Below are positions 12,265 to 23,345 of a stretch of 64,000 bases of DNA, in pieces; the first letter of the stretch is position 1, and every line of letters begins with the position of its first letter. Under the pieces are notes generated by a model. It was not told the DNA's origin and ran no database searches. It saw only the letters and a program-made list of their open reading frames with translations. The stretch comes from Sipunculus nudus (Eukaryota; Annelida; Sipuncula; Golfingiida; Sipunculidae), in the NCBI GenBank assembly GCA_026874595.1, contig CM049313.1, positions 69,496,659 to 69,560,658 on the forward strand, read 5' to 3'. A program made the position numbers and the translations under genes.

Positions 12265-12295
12265 GTAAATATTATGGATGAATGTGTGTATTATA

Positions 12296-12440
12296 TATAG
12301 ATAGATAGAGAGAGAGGATGAGAGATGGAGAAAGAGAGAGAGAAAAAGAGGCAGACAGCTAGACAGAGTGACAAACAAAGAGACCTGCAGAGAGACAATC
12401 AGAGAGAAACAGACGGACAGAAATAAGATCAAAACAGCAG
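12296..12440. repeat. Degenerate GATA/GA-rich repeat
   Basis: Starts with GATA units and continues as GAGA and GACA words with increasing decay. Confidence 0.8.
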
Positions 12441-12765
12441 ATATAGACATTGAGAGATATGTTGTTCAAGTAAATGTAGGTTGAAAGATTTATGGTGAGA
12501 TCATATTCAAATCTTTAAAGCATATACATTTTACATCACAGTAAGACACAGGATGTGATAGGCTTCACGCTCAAGACATCGCTTTCTGTAAAACCAGAAA
12601 TGTAGGTCACTATGACCTATATTTTAAGAGTCAAAGAGCAAGAGTTTAAGAGTCTTGAGAAGCCAGCTGTCCGCTTATTAACAGGTAACAATCTAAAAAA
12701 TTATGGATTATTTTGAACCGCTTTGAAAGCCATCATGCCAGTTTGATTTCGATTTTGTTTTGTGG

Positions 12766-13010
12766 ACCATCAGGTGGCGACATAAATCTGTCATTAGGGA
12801 TGCTAATCTCGGGCATCTTCAGGTATATACCGTCGTCGGGATGATGGCGAGGTTTATTGGCCCGCCAGGTGCGGCTACAAGGTGGCCTTTAGTCCCGGGG
12901 TCGGGCACTCTCCGGGTCAGACACCGCCAGGTCTGGGAGGTAACCGTCCACCTGGCCGTCACTGTCAGTCAGGGTTACCGGAGGCGGAGCCAAAAAAACA
13001 AGATCAGAGT
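12766..13010. other. GC- and CpG-rich island
   Basis: Marked rise in GC compared with both flanks, with a 90-codon plus-strand frame that has no start or splice support. Could be a regulatory island or a conserved exon edge; I cannot tell which. Confidence 0.4.
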
Positions 13011-13128
13011 GTACGCCGCGCGGTTAATCTAGTATTAAATGATTATGCATAATGTTATTTTGTGGCTGTCGCTTTCTCTACAAGCATAATTCTAGTTTTA
13101 AAGACTGACTGACACAAAACAATTCTCC

Positions 13129-13333
13129 CAGGAGCGGATTAAGGATTAAGAAAAAATGGGGGGGGGGGGGGTCCAACCCTGGAGGACTAAAATGATTCCT
13201 GAAAAAGGGGGGGGGGGGGGCAAGTCGCAAAATTTGTTTTGAAACCCTTTTAGAAAGGTTGCTTCGGATAAAAGGGGGGGTGTGGGGTCCGGACAACCCT
13301 GAACCCCCCCCCCCCCCCCCGTATCCGCTTCTG
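13129..13333. mobile_element. MITE-like element, copy 2
   Basis: About 205 bp with ends CAGGAGCGGAT and ATCCGCTTCTG, an inverted pair differing at one base. TCTCC lies directly outside both ends, which fits a 5-bp target duplication. Internal G and C runs and GGGTCCAA match the reverse orientation of the element at 3544-3703. No transposase frame. Confidence 0.65.
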
Positions 13334-13851
13334 TCTCCCTTTTTCTCTCTCCCTCTCTGACCCACACCGACGCGCGTGTGTGTATGTTTGGTTGTCATAA
13401 AATGTACAATACGAGAAAAACTTTATCGATAAATGATGAAATAATCTTTAAATTTACCATGTCTAAAATAAATATGGCCAGTTTATAATCGAGATTACAG
13501 AAGACGAACCCTTGAATCTTCAGCTGAATGTACCTAACTTACAAGCACGGAAAACAGCCCCGTAGTAACGCTCGTGTAGGTCACGTGACGGTGCTTGACC
13601 GAAGAATCCCTAAGACTTCAGGTGCAGGAAGGTAGAAGCAGAGCGCAGAATGTCTCATCCATCAAGACAGGAACGTCACATCCAGGAAGTGTGATCCCTA
13701 CACACCCCGCCAAGTTCCCGGCACGCTCCATGATATATAGATATAAAACCCCATGAATGTGTTTAACATTTGCAATGGGTGTGCATGTGTGTGTAGGGGT
13801 GTGCGCGTGCGGGACAATAATGTAAGAGAACCGTATTTCCATTCTTTATAA
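13334..13851. other. Unassigned
   Basis: CT-rich start, then mixed DNA. No gene recognised. Confidence 0.45.
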
Positions 13852-13869
13852 ATTATATATATATATAAA

Positions 13870-13919
<50 letters not shown>

Positions 13920-13945
13920 ATTTTATATATATATTATATATATAC
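13852..13945. repeat. (TA)n microsatellite cluster
   Basis: Several TA runs broken by AAATCTG, TATTATA and TTTTATA interruptions. Confidence 0.9.
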
Positions 13946-15206
13946 TGTCATATACAGTGCAAATGTCGGAGGCCCAGGAAAGTGTTGCCTATCGAGTGGT
14001 TGGCATCACGTTATACATCAAATGCCAGCTCAAATCTTGTACTTTTATTTGATCAAAGGAAATAGAGGAGGGGAGGGTCTCGTTTCACGTTATATGGCAA
14101 CTTCTTAAATTGGCAATAGATATCGCTCTCCGTCCAGCATTTCCACAGAAACACACATGCAACTTTCAGTCCCCTCCAACATTAAAAATAGGCCAATGCT
14201 GCCGATTTTTATTTTTAAAATTTTCTCTACCGCACACCTGCTATAAATAATTTACCCACAAATGTATTTTGCATGAAATTTTCCTGCCCTGCACTATTAC
14301 TATTCACTGCCCTATACAATTTTGGCCAAAAAATGAACTGAGCTCACCTGATCAGGAAATACGTCACTCCAACCGTTCGTGTGCGTGATGGTAATATGGC
14401 GTTATAAGTATAGTCGTATCAGAGAGGTATCATGTGACTTAACGTCTTTATTGATCAAATACAGAAATTCTAGGATATTTAACACCAATTATAAAGTTAA
14501 ATAAAGTTTCATTAAAATTCATGTTTCTTATAATTAGTCATACTACTGATTTTGAAAAACAATTTGAATGTTTCAATGAAATAATTATACGAAAGTTACA
14601 GTATATGGGGTAAATTTTAGGGGAGAAGAACGTTTTTCTCATACAAATATGAGTTCGGCACATTCAACTCTCTGTGGATTTTCTGCCATTAGACTGTAGT
14701 TTTTGACTTCAGCTGTCGTTGCAAAACTGTTATCGATCCAGAAACGTCGAATGACTGAATGTCTGTATGAACAATTTCGTTCCGTGCATAACAAGCGGGT
14801 ACTTTTGTCAGATTCCCCGAAAAAAAAACAAGAAACGAGAGTTTTAGCTGAATGCCAGATAGTTTGCTGACACGAAGGTAGAAAGAAACACATACCACGC
14901 AGTGCAAAGCATCTAAACGGGACGGTGAAGGTTCAGTTTTTTTATTGTGCGCATGTATTTGTAAGGGCTGTGCCGATGTCTTGCCGTTTGCAAGATACAG
15001 TGTGTCGATCACTTCTACATAGCAGAGAGCTCCCCGGAGCTATGTATAGGGTGAAGAAGCGACGCAAGCATCGGCCGGACGTCCGCCTGGTGTGGGTAGT
15101 TAGATTGGAAAGACCCGCGGCGCATGGTACCGCCACACTGCTAAGATAATGACGAAAACATCCCTCCGCCTACACACATGTACATATAACATACATGTGT
15201 TTATAA
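13946..15206. other. Unassigned; GC-richer pocket 14985-15145
   Basis: Overlapping 64-107 codon frames on both strands occur at 14639-15149. The two strands compete equally and no splice-supported start is visible, so no gene is called. Confidence 0.4.

Positions 15207-15208
<2 letters not shown>

Positions 15209-15247
<39 letters not shown>
15209..15247. repeat. (TA)n microsatellite
   Basis: About 19 TA units. Confidence 0.95.
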
Positions 15248-15251
<4 letters not shown>

Positions 15252-16818
15252 CAAATAATTATTAGTATTTTCATCCAAGTATACAGAAGAATAAAATATG
15301 ATTGTATCGTGCGGTTTTTTTTTAATACGCTAGCTTTATGTCCATTATTTCGAAATGTGACCTGTGACATCCGGGATTTCATGTGTACGCAGAATGGCAG
15401 AAACCATGAGTTGAGAAACAGGGAGAATAAACCTGTCAGGGTTCCAGATGGGCGCGGGGATATGACACGAAGGTACTCTATATAAGGACTGCGTCCAGGC
15501 GTGAATCTCTCTGCGTAAAGTATTTGGTGACAAGTTAATCGGCTAAGTTTAAAACGGAATAAGTTTTTTTTTCAGGACCACGGCAAAATCCTTATATTAT
15601 AGCAGGATACTTAAATATCTTAAATGGGAGTTATTGAGAAAATAACATCCGCAATTAGTAAATGTTAGGTACATCAACTTTCGTTGTAGGTTTCACATAC
15701 AAGCCTGGGGAGATTATGAAAACAATGTATTTTTTTCATTAATTTGTGAAAAATATTACCAGTCCTATGACAGATATCAAATTGTAGTTCAGTTTGTATA
15801 TTACATATTAGGGAAAGGTTATCACAAGTATTTTTATCAACTGCAGGTGGAAATATACTTCAAAGAAAATTCGTCATAGCTTGGTTAAAAAAATCACTTG
15901 AAATGCAAAAGGCTGATTTTTAAAACATAATACAATGAAATGGACATTTTCATTGATAAAGTTATATAGTTTGTTCCAAATTTTACGGTGTTACGACAAA
16001 TGTTCCGAATCCAGACAGTGGGTAGAGTTGGCTAATGAGAATTGACGTATAGTAAAACAGTGAATTTCAGATTTGGCAAGCTCAGGCGGAGAGCCTGCCA
16101 GAGAATTCGTGCGTATACACGTTTACGGGAAGATCGTCTGAGGATGTTCCCTCAAGAACTAAAACAATGTGCACCAACAACTTACATCCATTCACAAGCC
16201 TACTGGGCCACGGCTGGTTAAACATTTACTTTCTTGAGGTTTCTGGCAAGAGTCCTTCACGTTTTGAGTAGAGATCGCTTGACGCGCCTTCCAGCAGCTA
16301 TACATGACCGCATAGCTGGAATAGTCCGACGTCCTTCTCTGCCAAGAACCGGTTTGCCTTCTGGTCCCCTTTTTCACCCAGGAGGAATATTTATAACTCT
16401 CGTATTAATGGCTCGTTCACTCGGATGAAAGTGGCTGTTCGGGGCAAATAGGTGTTCTATTAGTAAAACGTGGCCGTATCGTATTACAGCTTTGTTTTTT
16501 CTCTCTATACTTGCCCTATTGAGAATGACACACGAGTTGTAGCAAGGTAAAAAGAAATCCGACTCACTCAAGCACAGAATCTGTACATCTTAACGCATCT
16601 GGGAGCTTTCAAAGACTTTATTACACTCTGTCCAGCTATGTTTTCTATAAATCTGTACTGACAGTGGAGGCAAAAATACGATAGCTGAAACTTACTCTGT
16701 ATCTTATTCACGAAAGTCATCCATCGTTATGAAACATATAATTACCAATAAAACGATGGCTAATTTTTTAATTGTAGTCTTTATACATTCTCAAAATATA
16801 ATCGCCAAAACATTATCG

Positions 16819-16821
<3 letters not shown>
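15248..16821. other. Unassigned DNA
   Basis: Mixed-composition DNA with short antisense frames near 16192-16571. No splice-supported exon or repeat unit recognised. Confidence 0.45.

Positions 16822-16853
<32 letters not shown>
16822..16853. repeat. (TA)n array, left flank of TIR element
   Basis: About 16 TA units that end exactly where the terminal inverted repeat element begins. Confidence 0.9.
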
Positions 16854-16855
<2 letters not shown>

Positions 16856-18161
16856 AAGTCGGTCCTGCTTAATTGTATATCGTATAATTGTATATCCCGT
16901 TTAATTGTATAAAAAAATGAAAACCAAAACTTTTCCTATGTCTTCTTAATTAAATTCTCCGTTTATATGAATATCTAATAAATGTATATATCGGGTAATT
17001 GTATATTAAAATCCGACCAATATGCACGACAATCCCGGATATTCATGTGCGACAACGGTCTCACGGACTACTGACCGCCCGGTGCGCTAATTAGCCTGAC
17101 AGGTTTGAAGGGTTACCTCATGGACCACTGACCACTCTTTCTTCTAATTAGCCTTTCATATGACGTGAGCCACCGGCTGAAATGGTTTCTTTCCTTGATT
17201 ACATTCTTAATTAATTGTGTGTTTAATGCGTTAATTCTACACGGGCTCCCCGGACAAATTGTCAAAGGGTAGGTTCCATTATAAACACTTTAAAAGCATT
17301 ATAAATGCTTTTATTCGAAAGCATTAACTGAACGGTCAGTCGGTGAATAAGTTTTATAATTCATAATAAAACCTGTAAGGAAAACAGTATTGATTCGTTT
17401 TCTTATAGTTATTTCGAAGAATGAATCTGTATTTGCTGGCTTTATGTGGCCTCACACCTTATTGACCTTTGACACATTCACGTGATCGGTATGCAGCCAG
17501 CCATGTAAAGTCCGTAGGATCGTAATCACAATGGTTTTGAGTAGAAACGTTCTCTGGCGGAAGGACGACGTTTTCCGGAAATGGAAAGACCACACATGAA
17601 CAGGTTAACGTGCATTAAGTATTTTTAAAGTTAGTAAAAAGAAGATAATTCGCGTTATAAAAATCAATCTGTCAGCCATTTTGCAGCATCCCTTTTTTTT
17701 AAAACATACATGAACAGTTAAATGCACAGTAATTCTCTATTTCTTAGTTGAAACAAATTAAATGTTTTATGATAAATTCCTTGAGGAATCGTATTAAACC
17801 TTTGAAAGCATTTGATATATTCACGTGATCGGTAAGCTGTCAGCCATTGGCCGTGAGACCGTTTTTTTATCGATAATAAATGCAAACAGGTGTATATACA
17901 GTATTTTTTCCGTGAAAGGTGTAGAAATTGTAAATAAATAGAATATATAAACCAATGCTGAAACATCATTAAATGAAAAATTCAAAAACATAATTCAGAA
18001 CTATCTGAATAATTCGAGAAACTCACGCAAGCCATCCAATAACAATTCATAGTATTATAGTGAGGCTACAACCTTAAAGATAAACACTCCGTTTATTTGA
18101 ATAGCCCGCTTAAATGAATATAATTGGTTGACAAATACGATATTCAATTAAACGGGACCGA

Positions 18162-18164
<3 letters not shown>
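16854..18164. mobile_element. TIR DNA element inserted at TA, possibly pogo/Tigger-like
   Basis: About 1.31 kb. The left end reads CAAAGTCGGTCCTGCTTAATTG; the right end read on the other strand is CAGTCGGTCCCGTTTAATTG. These match over about 19 bases with three differences. TA dinucleotides flank both ends, fitting TA target-site use by Tc1/mariner-related elements, and both flanks are TA arrays. Subterminal CCCGTTTAATTGTATA-like words recur near the left end. A 15-base TTCACGTGATCGGTA repeat occurs at 17478 and 17820. I see no transposase frame, so the copy is non-autonomous or decayed. The pogo-type assignment rests only on the CAG start and TA target. Confidence 0.6.

Positions 18165-18228
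<64 letters not shown>
18165..18228. repeat. (TA)n array, right flank of TIR element
   Basis: About 32 TA units directly abutting the element end. Confidence 0.95.
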
Positions 18229-18229
<1 letters not shown>

Positions 18230-18365
18230 GTCCTGGCTTTATATACAGAGTAATAAAATAGCTGCACCCGTGGAAAATCCACGGTTCTCTCAGATTAACA
18301 ATTTTGTTTTGAGCTGGTAGGAACTGAATGTCGCATATTTTAATCCTGAGGTTTAAGCGAGTTCT

Positions 18366-19800
18366 TTTTAGCTCATCGTCTTTCCGTTTATCCGGCACAA
18401 ATCATAACCGCTTGACCTAGAATCTCGAAGGGAGGTCCTGGGCAAATCTCCTTGGAAACCTGCAATCAGGTCATGGGAACCTATATGTATTCTGCTATAT
18501 CTACGGACCGATAACATGAGTTTAAGAACACAGACAGTCACACGGGGCACAAATTGTATTCATTATTCCTAGAATCCTCTAACGTTAAATTCAAGGAGGT
18601 CCTGGGCAAATATCCTTGGAAACATACAATTAGTTAGTTCATTATGACCTATATTCTGTGACCTATAGGCCAAAATGTAATATGAGCACCCTGAATGTCA
18701 GATGGGCACGAATTGAATCTGTTTGGCCCAGCATCTTCTAACGCAACATCTGGGACGTTCTAGGCAAATACCTTTGAAAACCTGAAATTAAGTCAAGGGG
18801 ACCTGTATTCTGTGACCTAGAGACCGATGACATGATTTTGAGAATTCAGACAGTCACACAGGTCACAAATTGATTCCGATAAGCCTAGGATCTTCAAATG
18901 TAATATTTAGGGAGGTGGAGGTCCAGAGCAACGTATGTAGAAACATGAAATTAGGTCACCGGACCTATAATCGGTGAGCCATTGGAAAAAGACGTAATTT
19001 TAGTACCATGAATGTCAGATTGGCACAAATTGAATCTATAAGGCCTAGAATCATTGCCATAACATCCAGGGAGGATCCAGGCAAATTGAAACCTGACATT
19101 AGGTCATGGTGACCCAATATGCTAAGTATTTGCGCTATGAGCCAACAATATGAATCATAGCACAAGAAAGAAAAGGTTCAAATTGTATCTAAATTTCTTT
19201 GAACCTACTTCTGTAAAACCAGGGAGGTCCTTGGCAGGTCTCCTTTGAATCCTGTAATAAGGTCACTTAATTCTTGTGTCAAATACAATCAGATCGCGCA
19301 CAAATTGTATCCTTAAGCCCTAAACTCTTCTAGCAAAACATCTAGGGAGTTCTTGGCAAATTCCACTGGAAATTAACCTGCAGGTTACAGGCCAAAAGCA
19401 TGATTTGAGCCCCTTGAACGTCAGATGGATACAAACTGTATGTATTAGGTCTAGGTCCTTAGCAAATCTCCTTTGAAATTTATAATTAGGTCATAGTGAC
19501 CTATATTCTGCAAAGTACTGTCATGGAGCTTGATTTTTAGCAGTCAGAAAGGGCATACATTGTATCTATTGGGCCTGGACTCACCTAATATATCATCCAG
19601 GAAGATCCTTGAAAAAAAAAATCTCCTGGGAAACCGAAAGTAAGGTCAAGGTGATCTGTAATCTACGGACCAGAAACGTGCTTTTGAGCACCCAGACAGG
19701 TTACAAATTGTATTTTCCATTTTCCTTTGTATCTTCCATTGTAAAATCCGGGGGAGGGTTCCTTGGAAAGTCTACTTCAGTCCTGAAATTAATTACTTAG
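18366..19800 (+). repeat. Diverged tandem array, unit about 110-170 bp, about ten copies
   Basis: The array starts with TTTTTAGCTCATCG and TTTCCG words resembling the head of the TTTTTAGCTCAGCTGACTG family. Units then recur with AGGTCCTGGGCAAATCTCC, TTGGAAACCTG, AATTAGGTCA, GACCTATATTCTGTGA and GGCACAAATTG. Unit anchors lie near 18431, 18597, 18757, 18919, 19075, 19227, 19349, 19463, 19602 and 19750. It looks like local amplification of the head section of the dispersed family seen at 41-58 kb. Confidence 0.7.
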
Positions 19801-21909
19801 TTCACATAATTTTTAATTATTAGTCACTTTAATATTAAACACATGTCAAAGTACAGAATAAAAACATTTTTTATCCCGTCCATTTTACAACTTAGTAACA
19901 TTAGCCATAGGCTATTCTCACAAACGATATATTATATTAATAAAAGACATGAGCACCATGTCAAATTCAGCTGGGCGTCATGGCCCATGGGGCATTTGTT
20001 TTAATGTGGTTTACTTTCCTCTCCCCTAATAATATTAGCAAAGGATGGCAAATTGTGCTATTCAGGAAATTACTTAAATATGTTTTTGTAAAAAAAAGGC
20101 GACAGATATATATAGGGGGTACGAATTTTTAGTGAGATAAACAACATGTGTATGACATCATCATTGAAGTGATGACGATTTAATTGATATAATGATTGTA
20201 TATAGAAGCCTCCTACTGTGAAAATAATTTGAAGAAATTATATGACTATAGCAAAGTGAAAGTTAAAGGTATTTTGTACAAAAAAATTAACCTATGAGGA
20301 AATCAGAAGAAAACGATGATTTTAGTTATCAGTTGAGGCATGTTAACAGACACATGTAAGGCGTTGAAGGCTCTTGCACCCGAAAACGAACAGCTGCCAA
20401 AGTGAAAAGACATATACTTAAAAACGTATAATTCACATGTATTAATTGAGTTTGTCCTGAGCTTTGTCGACAGTCAAAGATTAAGTAGGTCTAATGGAAA
20501 AGTAACAGCTCTCCCGGATAAAAGGCAGCTTCATATCCTTCAGTGCAAGTTTATGGCAAAGAAACAGCTCTTGTCAAGTCTTGGTTCGTTGCTTTGCCTC
20601 TAAGCAAATTAACGCAAACATATATGTATACGGTTTTTTGCTGAACAGTTAAACAGGGTCAAGGTAATCAATAGCCCATTTAAGTTCGGGGGTAATCATG
20701 ATCATGAAAATATAATTTCTCTAAAATACCATTATGACAAAGGACCATTCCTTTGTACACACCGTGTGGAAGCCGCCCATATACGTATATTTGTTCCTCT
20801 ACTTTCAAGGTAAACCCGTGTCAGTGAAGCATGACAGTGTTCATACATGAAACGTTTAAACGTGAACACATGACTTATATTAAAGCAGAATCTGGCGGAG
20901 GTTTGTAGGCTCCGACTACATAATCTAGTTTGTTCGTGATTACAAAACATATTTTGTTAAATGAATCCCTATCGTTTTTTAATCATTGTTTTCATGTTTC
21001 ATTGGTTCTTCTTGCAAACAGCGGATCTTTAAAAAATATGAGTGAACCCCCCCCCCCCCCCCCCCGCGCAATTGTATTTAAGTCGTAGGGTATGTATAGA
21101 ATGTACAGAAATCAACATACCTGCAACCCATAAAACGTTTGTCAAACGGTGGCAATGTGACTGGTCTCAGTCCCCGGTGCTGACCAAACTGAAAACCTCT
21201 CGCATTGAAAGTGGAGTCGTGTGGTCTTTGGATTAAAATTCTTTGCTTCCTTTCGAGAAAGTAAACTTCCATTGGAGGCGTTATAATTGATATGGGGATC
21301 AATGGGGATTATATAGTGGACCCGCGTGAGCGCGTATATTGCACAAACATGCTCTTTGGACAGGACATGCGCTCTGACTATGGTCAAAACAGGCCAGTGA
21401 GCTCGAAATCCGAAAAAAAAATCCTAAAGGTGCCTCCTGAAAGTGCGTGACATGCGTGGGAGTCCTTGAGAACAAAAAAATAGGGACACCTTTTAGGGAA
21501 ATATTGAAAATATAAATTTTAACAGGAAATAATCCAGCAAAAAGAAAACAAACTTGTCCTAGAAACGCTCATCGAATATACGTGTGCCGAATTTGGACCT
21601 ATAGATAATCATAGCGGAAGTAGGTAAACGATGGTCTAAAAAAAAAACAACTGCGTATTAATTATATAGACGAGTTATATGATTATTATTAGGGCCATGC
21701 AGTTATCGAAAGTTTTCTTTTCGATTATCGGTTTATGCAATGTCAACATTTTATATATAAAGATATATGTTTGTACAACGAGAAATAAAGCAACACACAA
21801 TAACGTATCCATAGATGAGCGATGATATCTTTGCAACTTGAAAGGCTTCTAGAAATCTTTTATAATAATAGTAGTTATATCTATAAGTTTAAGATATATA
21901 TATAGAAAC

Positions 21910-21911
<2 letters not shown>
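19801..21911. other. Unassigned; C run at 21047-21065
   Basis: AT-rich DNA. Antisense frames at 20732-20950 and 21078-21387 have no splice or start support. No gene called. Confidence 0.45.

Positions 21912-21959
<48 letters not shown>
21912..21959. repeat. (TA)n microsatellite
   Basis: About 24 TA units. Confidence 0.95.
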
Positions 21960-21960
<1 letters not shown>

Positions 21961-22107
21961 TGTGATATTTGCATTCATAAATGTTGTTGAACTATCTGGT
22001 CAGATATAGAACAGGTGTTTCTCCGTTTTTATACGTTTCTTGCTCTCTTGTAGCGTTCTTTGATGATTCACCGTCGCATCTTTTTTCGGGTAAACGCCCG
22101 CGCCTGT

Positions 22108-22116
22108 TATAAAAAG
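22108..22116 (+). promoter_or_regulatory. TATA box of the cysteine-rich protein gene
   Basis: TATAAAAAG, a near-consensus TATA box, 159 bp upstream of the ATG at 22267. A CACGTG E-box lies between them, near 22150. This would place transcription start near 22140. Confidence 0.4.
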
Positions 22117-22266
22117 CTATAGGTTATATATATACACACATAATATACCACGTGATCAATCACTCAGGTTAAAGCACTATTCTTATACCATGAACCAGAT
22201 AAGGGCTAAAATACAAAACTTTTTTTGCGCTTTATAACCTTTCACTTTGCTTGTTTTCTAATCTCC

Positions 22267-22584
22267 ATGCATTTTGTATTTTGCTACGTCTCCACGTGTA
22301 CCGGTGTGTATGCGGATGCATGCGGCCAAAACCGGTACAAATTTAATCAGAAAGAAATTGTCCCTTTGTGTAGAACATACGGTGGTCGGGCGTACGGATG
22401 CTTGCTAACCGAATCATGTGGCGGTTGGTACGAAGACGTTTGCGGAAACGTAATAGGTGCCAGCAGAACTGAAAGACTTGCAAACCGCATGGACAAACGT
22501 ATATATAATCCTATATGTCTAGTGCGATCACCGCATTCGTGCAAGTGGACATATGTATTCATATATAGATTTTATCTTAATTAA
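22267..22584 (+). CDS. Candidate intronless secreted cysteine-rich precursor
   Basis: A 105-codon frame that I do not recognise as a known family. The N-terminus MHFVFCYVSTCTGVYA is hydrophobic and ends in a plausible signal-peptidase site (VYA before DACG). The predicted mature part has seven cysteines, spaced CG..LC..GC..SC..VC..IC..SC. A lysine-arginine pair (RMDKR before IYNPIC) could be a prohormone-convertase site. The frame extends upstream without ATG to 22225, but the ATG at 22267 is the first usable one. A TATA box at 22108 and AATAAA near 22745 frame it as a compact transcription unit without introns. Cysteine codons and charged residues are far denser than in the chance frames around it. 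It could still be an exon of a longer gene or a fortuitous frame. Confidence 0.35.
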   Translation: MHFVFCYVSTCTGVYADACGQNRYKFNQKEIVPLCRTYGGRAYGCLLTESCGGWYEDVCGNVIGASRTERLANRMDKRIYNPICLVRSPHSCKWTYVFIYRFYLN

Positions 22585-22743
22585 CTTGACAATACCAGGT
22601 CTACAGTGACCATTAGCGGTGTTCAGGTGTAAGTGGGAAGAGTGGCGTGACAGCGGTGCAGTTTTGCCAAAACATAGGGGTTATGTTAATGTCAATCACT
22701 GGAATATCGACATCAGTTGATAGGCTAATACGCGATATTCCTA

Positions 22744-22750
22744 CAATAAA
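22744..22750 (+). terminator. Possible poly(A) signal
   Basis: AATAAA about 160 bp after the stop of the cysteine-rich frame, with a second AATAAA near 22781. Both are common by chance in AT-rich DNA. Confidence 0.25.
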
Positions 22751-22929
22751 CATGTCGGTGTGTTAAATTATTGGTATTTTTAATAAATATAATAACGATA
22801 AACCAATTAATCCATGTACCGATCCTGCAAGATTCGATTTAAACATGTTATAGAAGTCCTTAACACAAAATATGGAACAGGTAACTAATTGGCCTGTCCC
22901 AATTAGGTAATTTTGTAGGAGACTGCTGG

Positions 22930-23345
22930 CGATCGGCATAGTCGTGGCAGATCACCGAAAAAACGGTGATAGGACAACCTCTACATCAAAACCTACGACA
23001 AACTACAACAATAAAACACTTATCTGTGTGAAGCTAGGTCAAGCTGCCGACAGCCGGCGAAGCAATCGTCGCAACAAAGGACAATGACCTACGACAACCG
23101 ATGACCACATGATCAACTTCTTACGACCACACTGGTGACAGCCTTTGACGTTTGAATTCATATTACGTCCCCAGCAAGAATACGAGGCTGCCTTCAAAAA
23201 CAACTCAGGCTCCCTCGACGGGTCTCGTGCGCTGTTTCAGCCGACCGTGCGATCGTGCTGTTACGACTTTTGGGCGACCCAAGGAGACCACTCCCGACCA
23301 TTTACCATGCTCCGACAGCCTGGTCGGCTGTAAAGTAGCTTAAAA
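22930..23345. repeat. Possible dispersed repeat rich in CGAC/GTCG words
   Basis: TACGACAA, CCTACGACA, TTACGACC and GTTACGACTT recur across about 400 bp that is GC-richer than its flanks. It resembles a decayed element, but no end repeats could be fixed. Short plus-strand frames here are not supported. Confidence 0.35.

Noticed and set aside
14639-15149. Overlapping frames on both strands in a GC-richer pocket
   Set aside because: Equal support for both strands and no consistent start, donor or acceptor.
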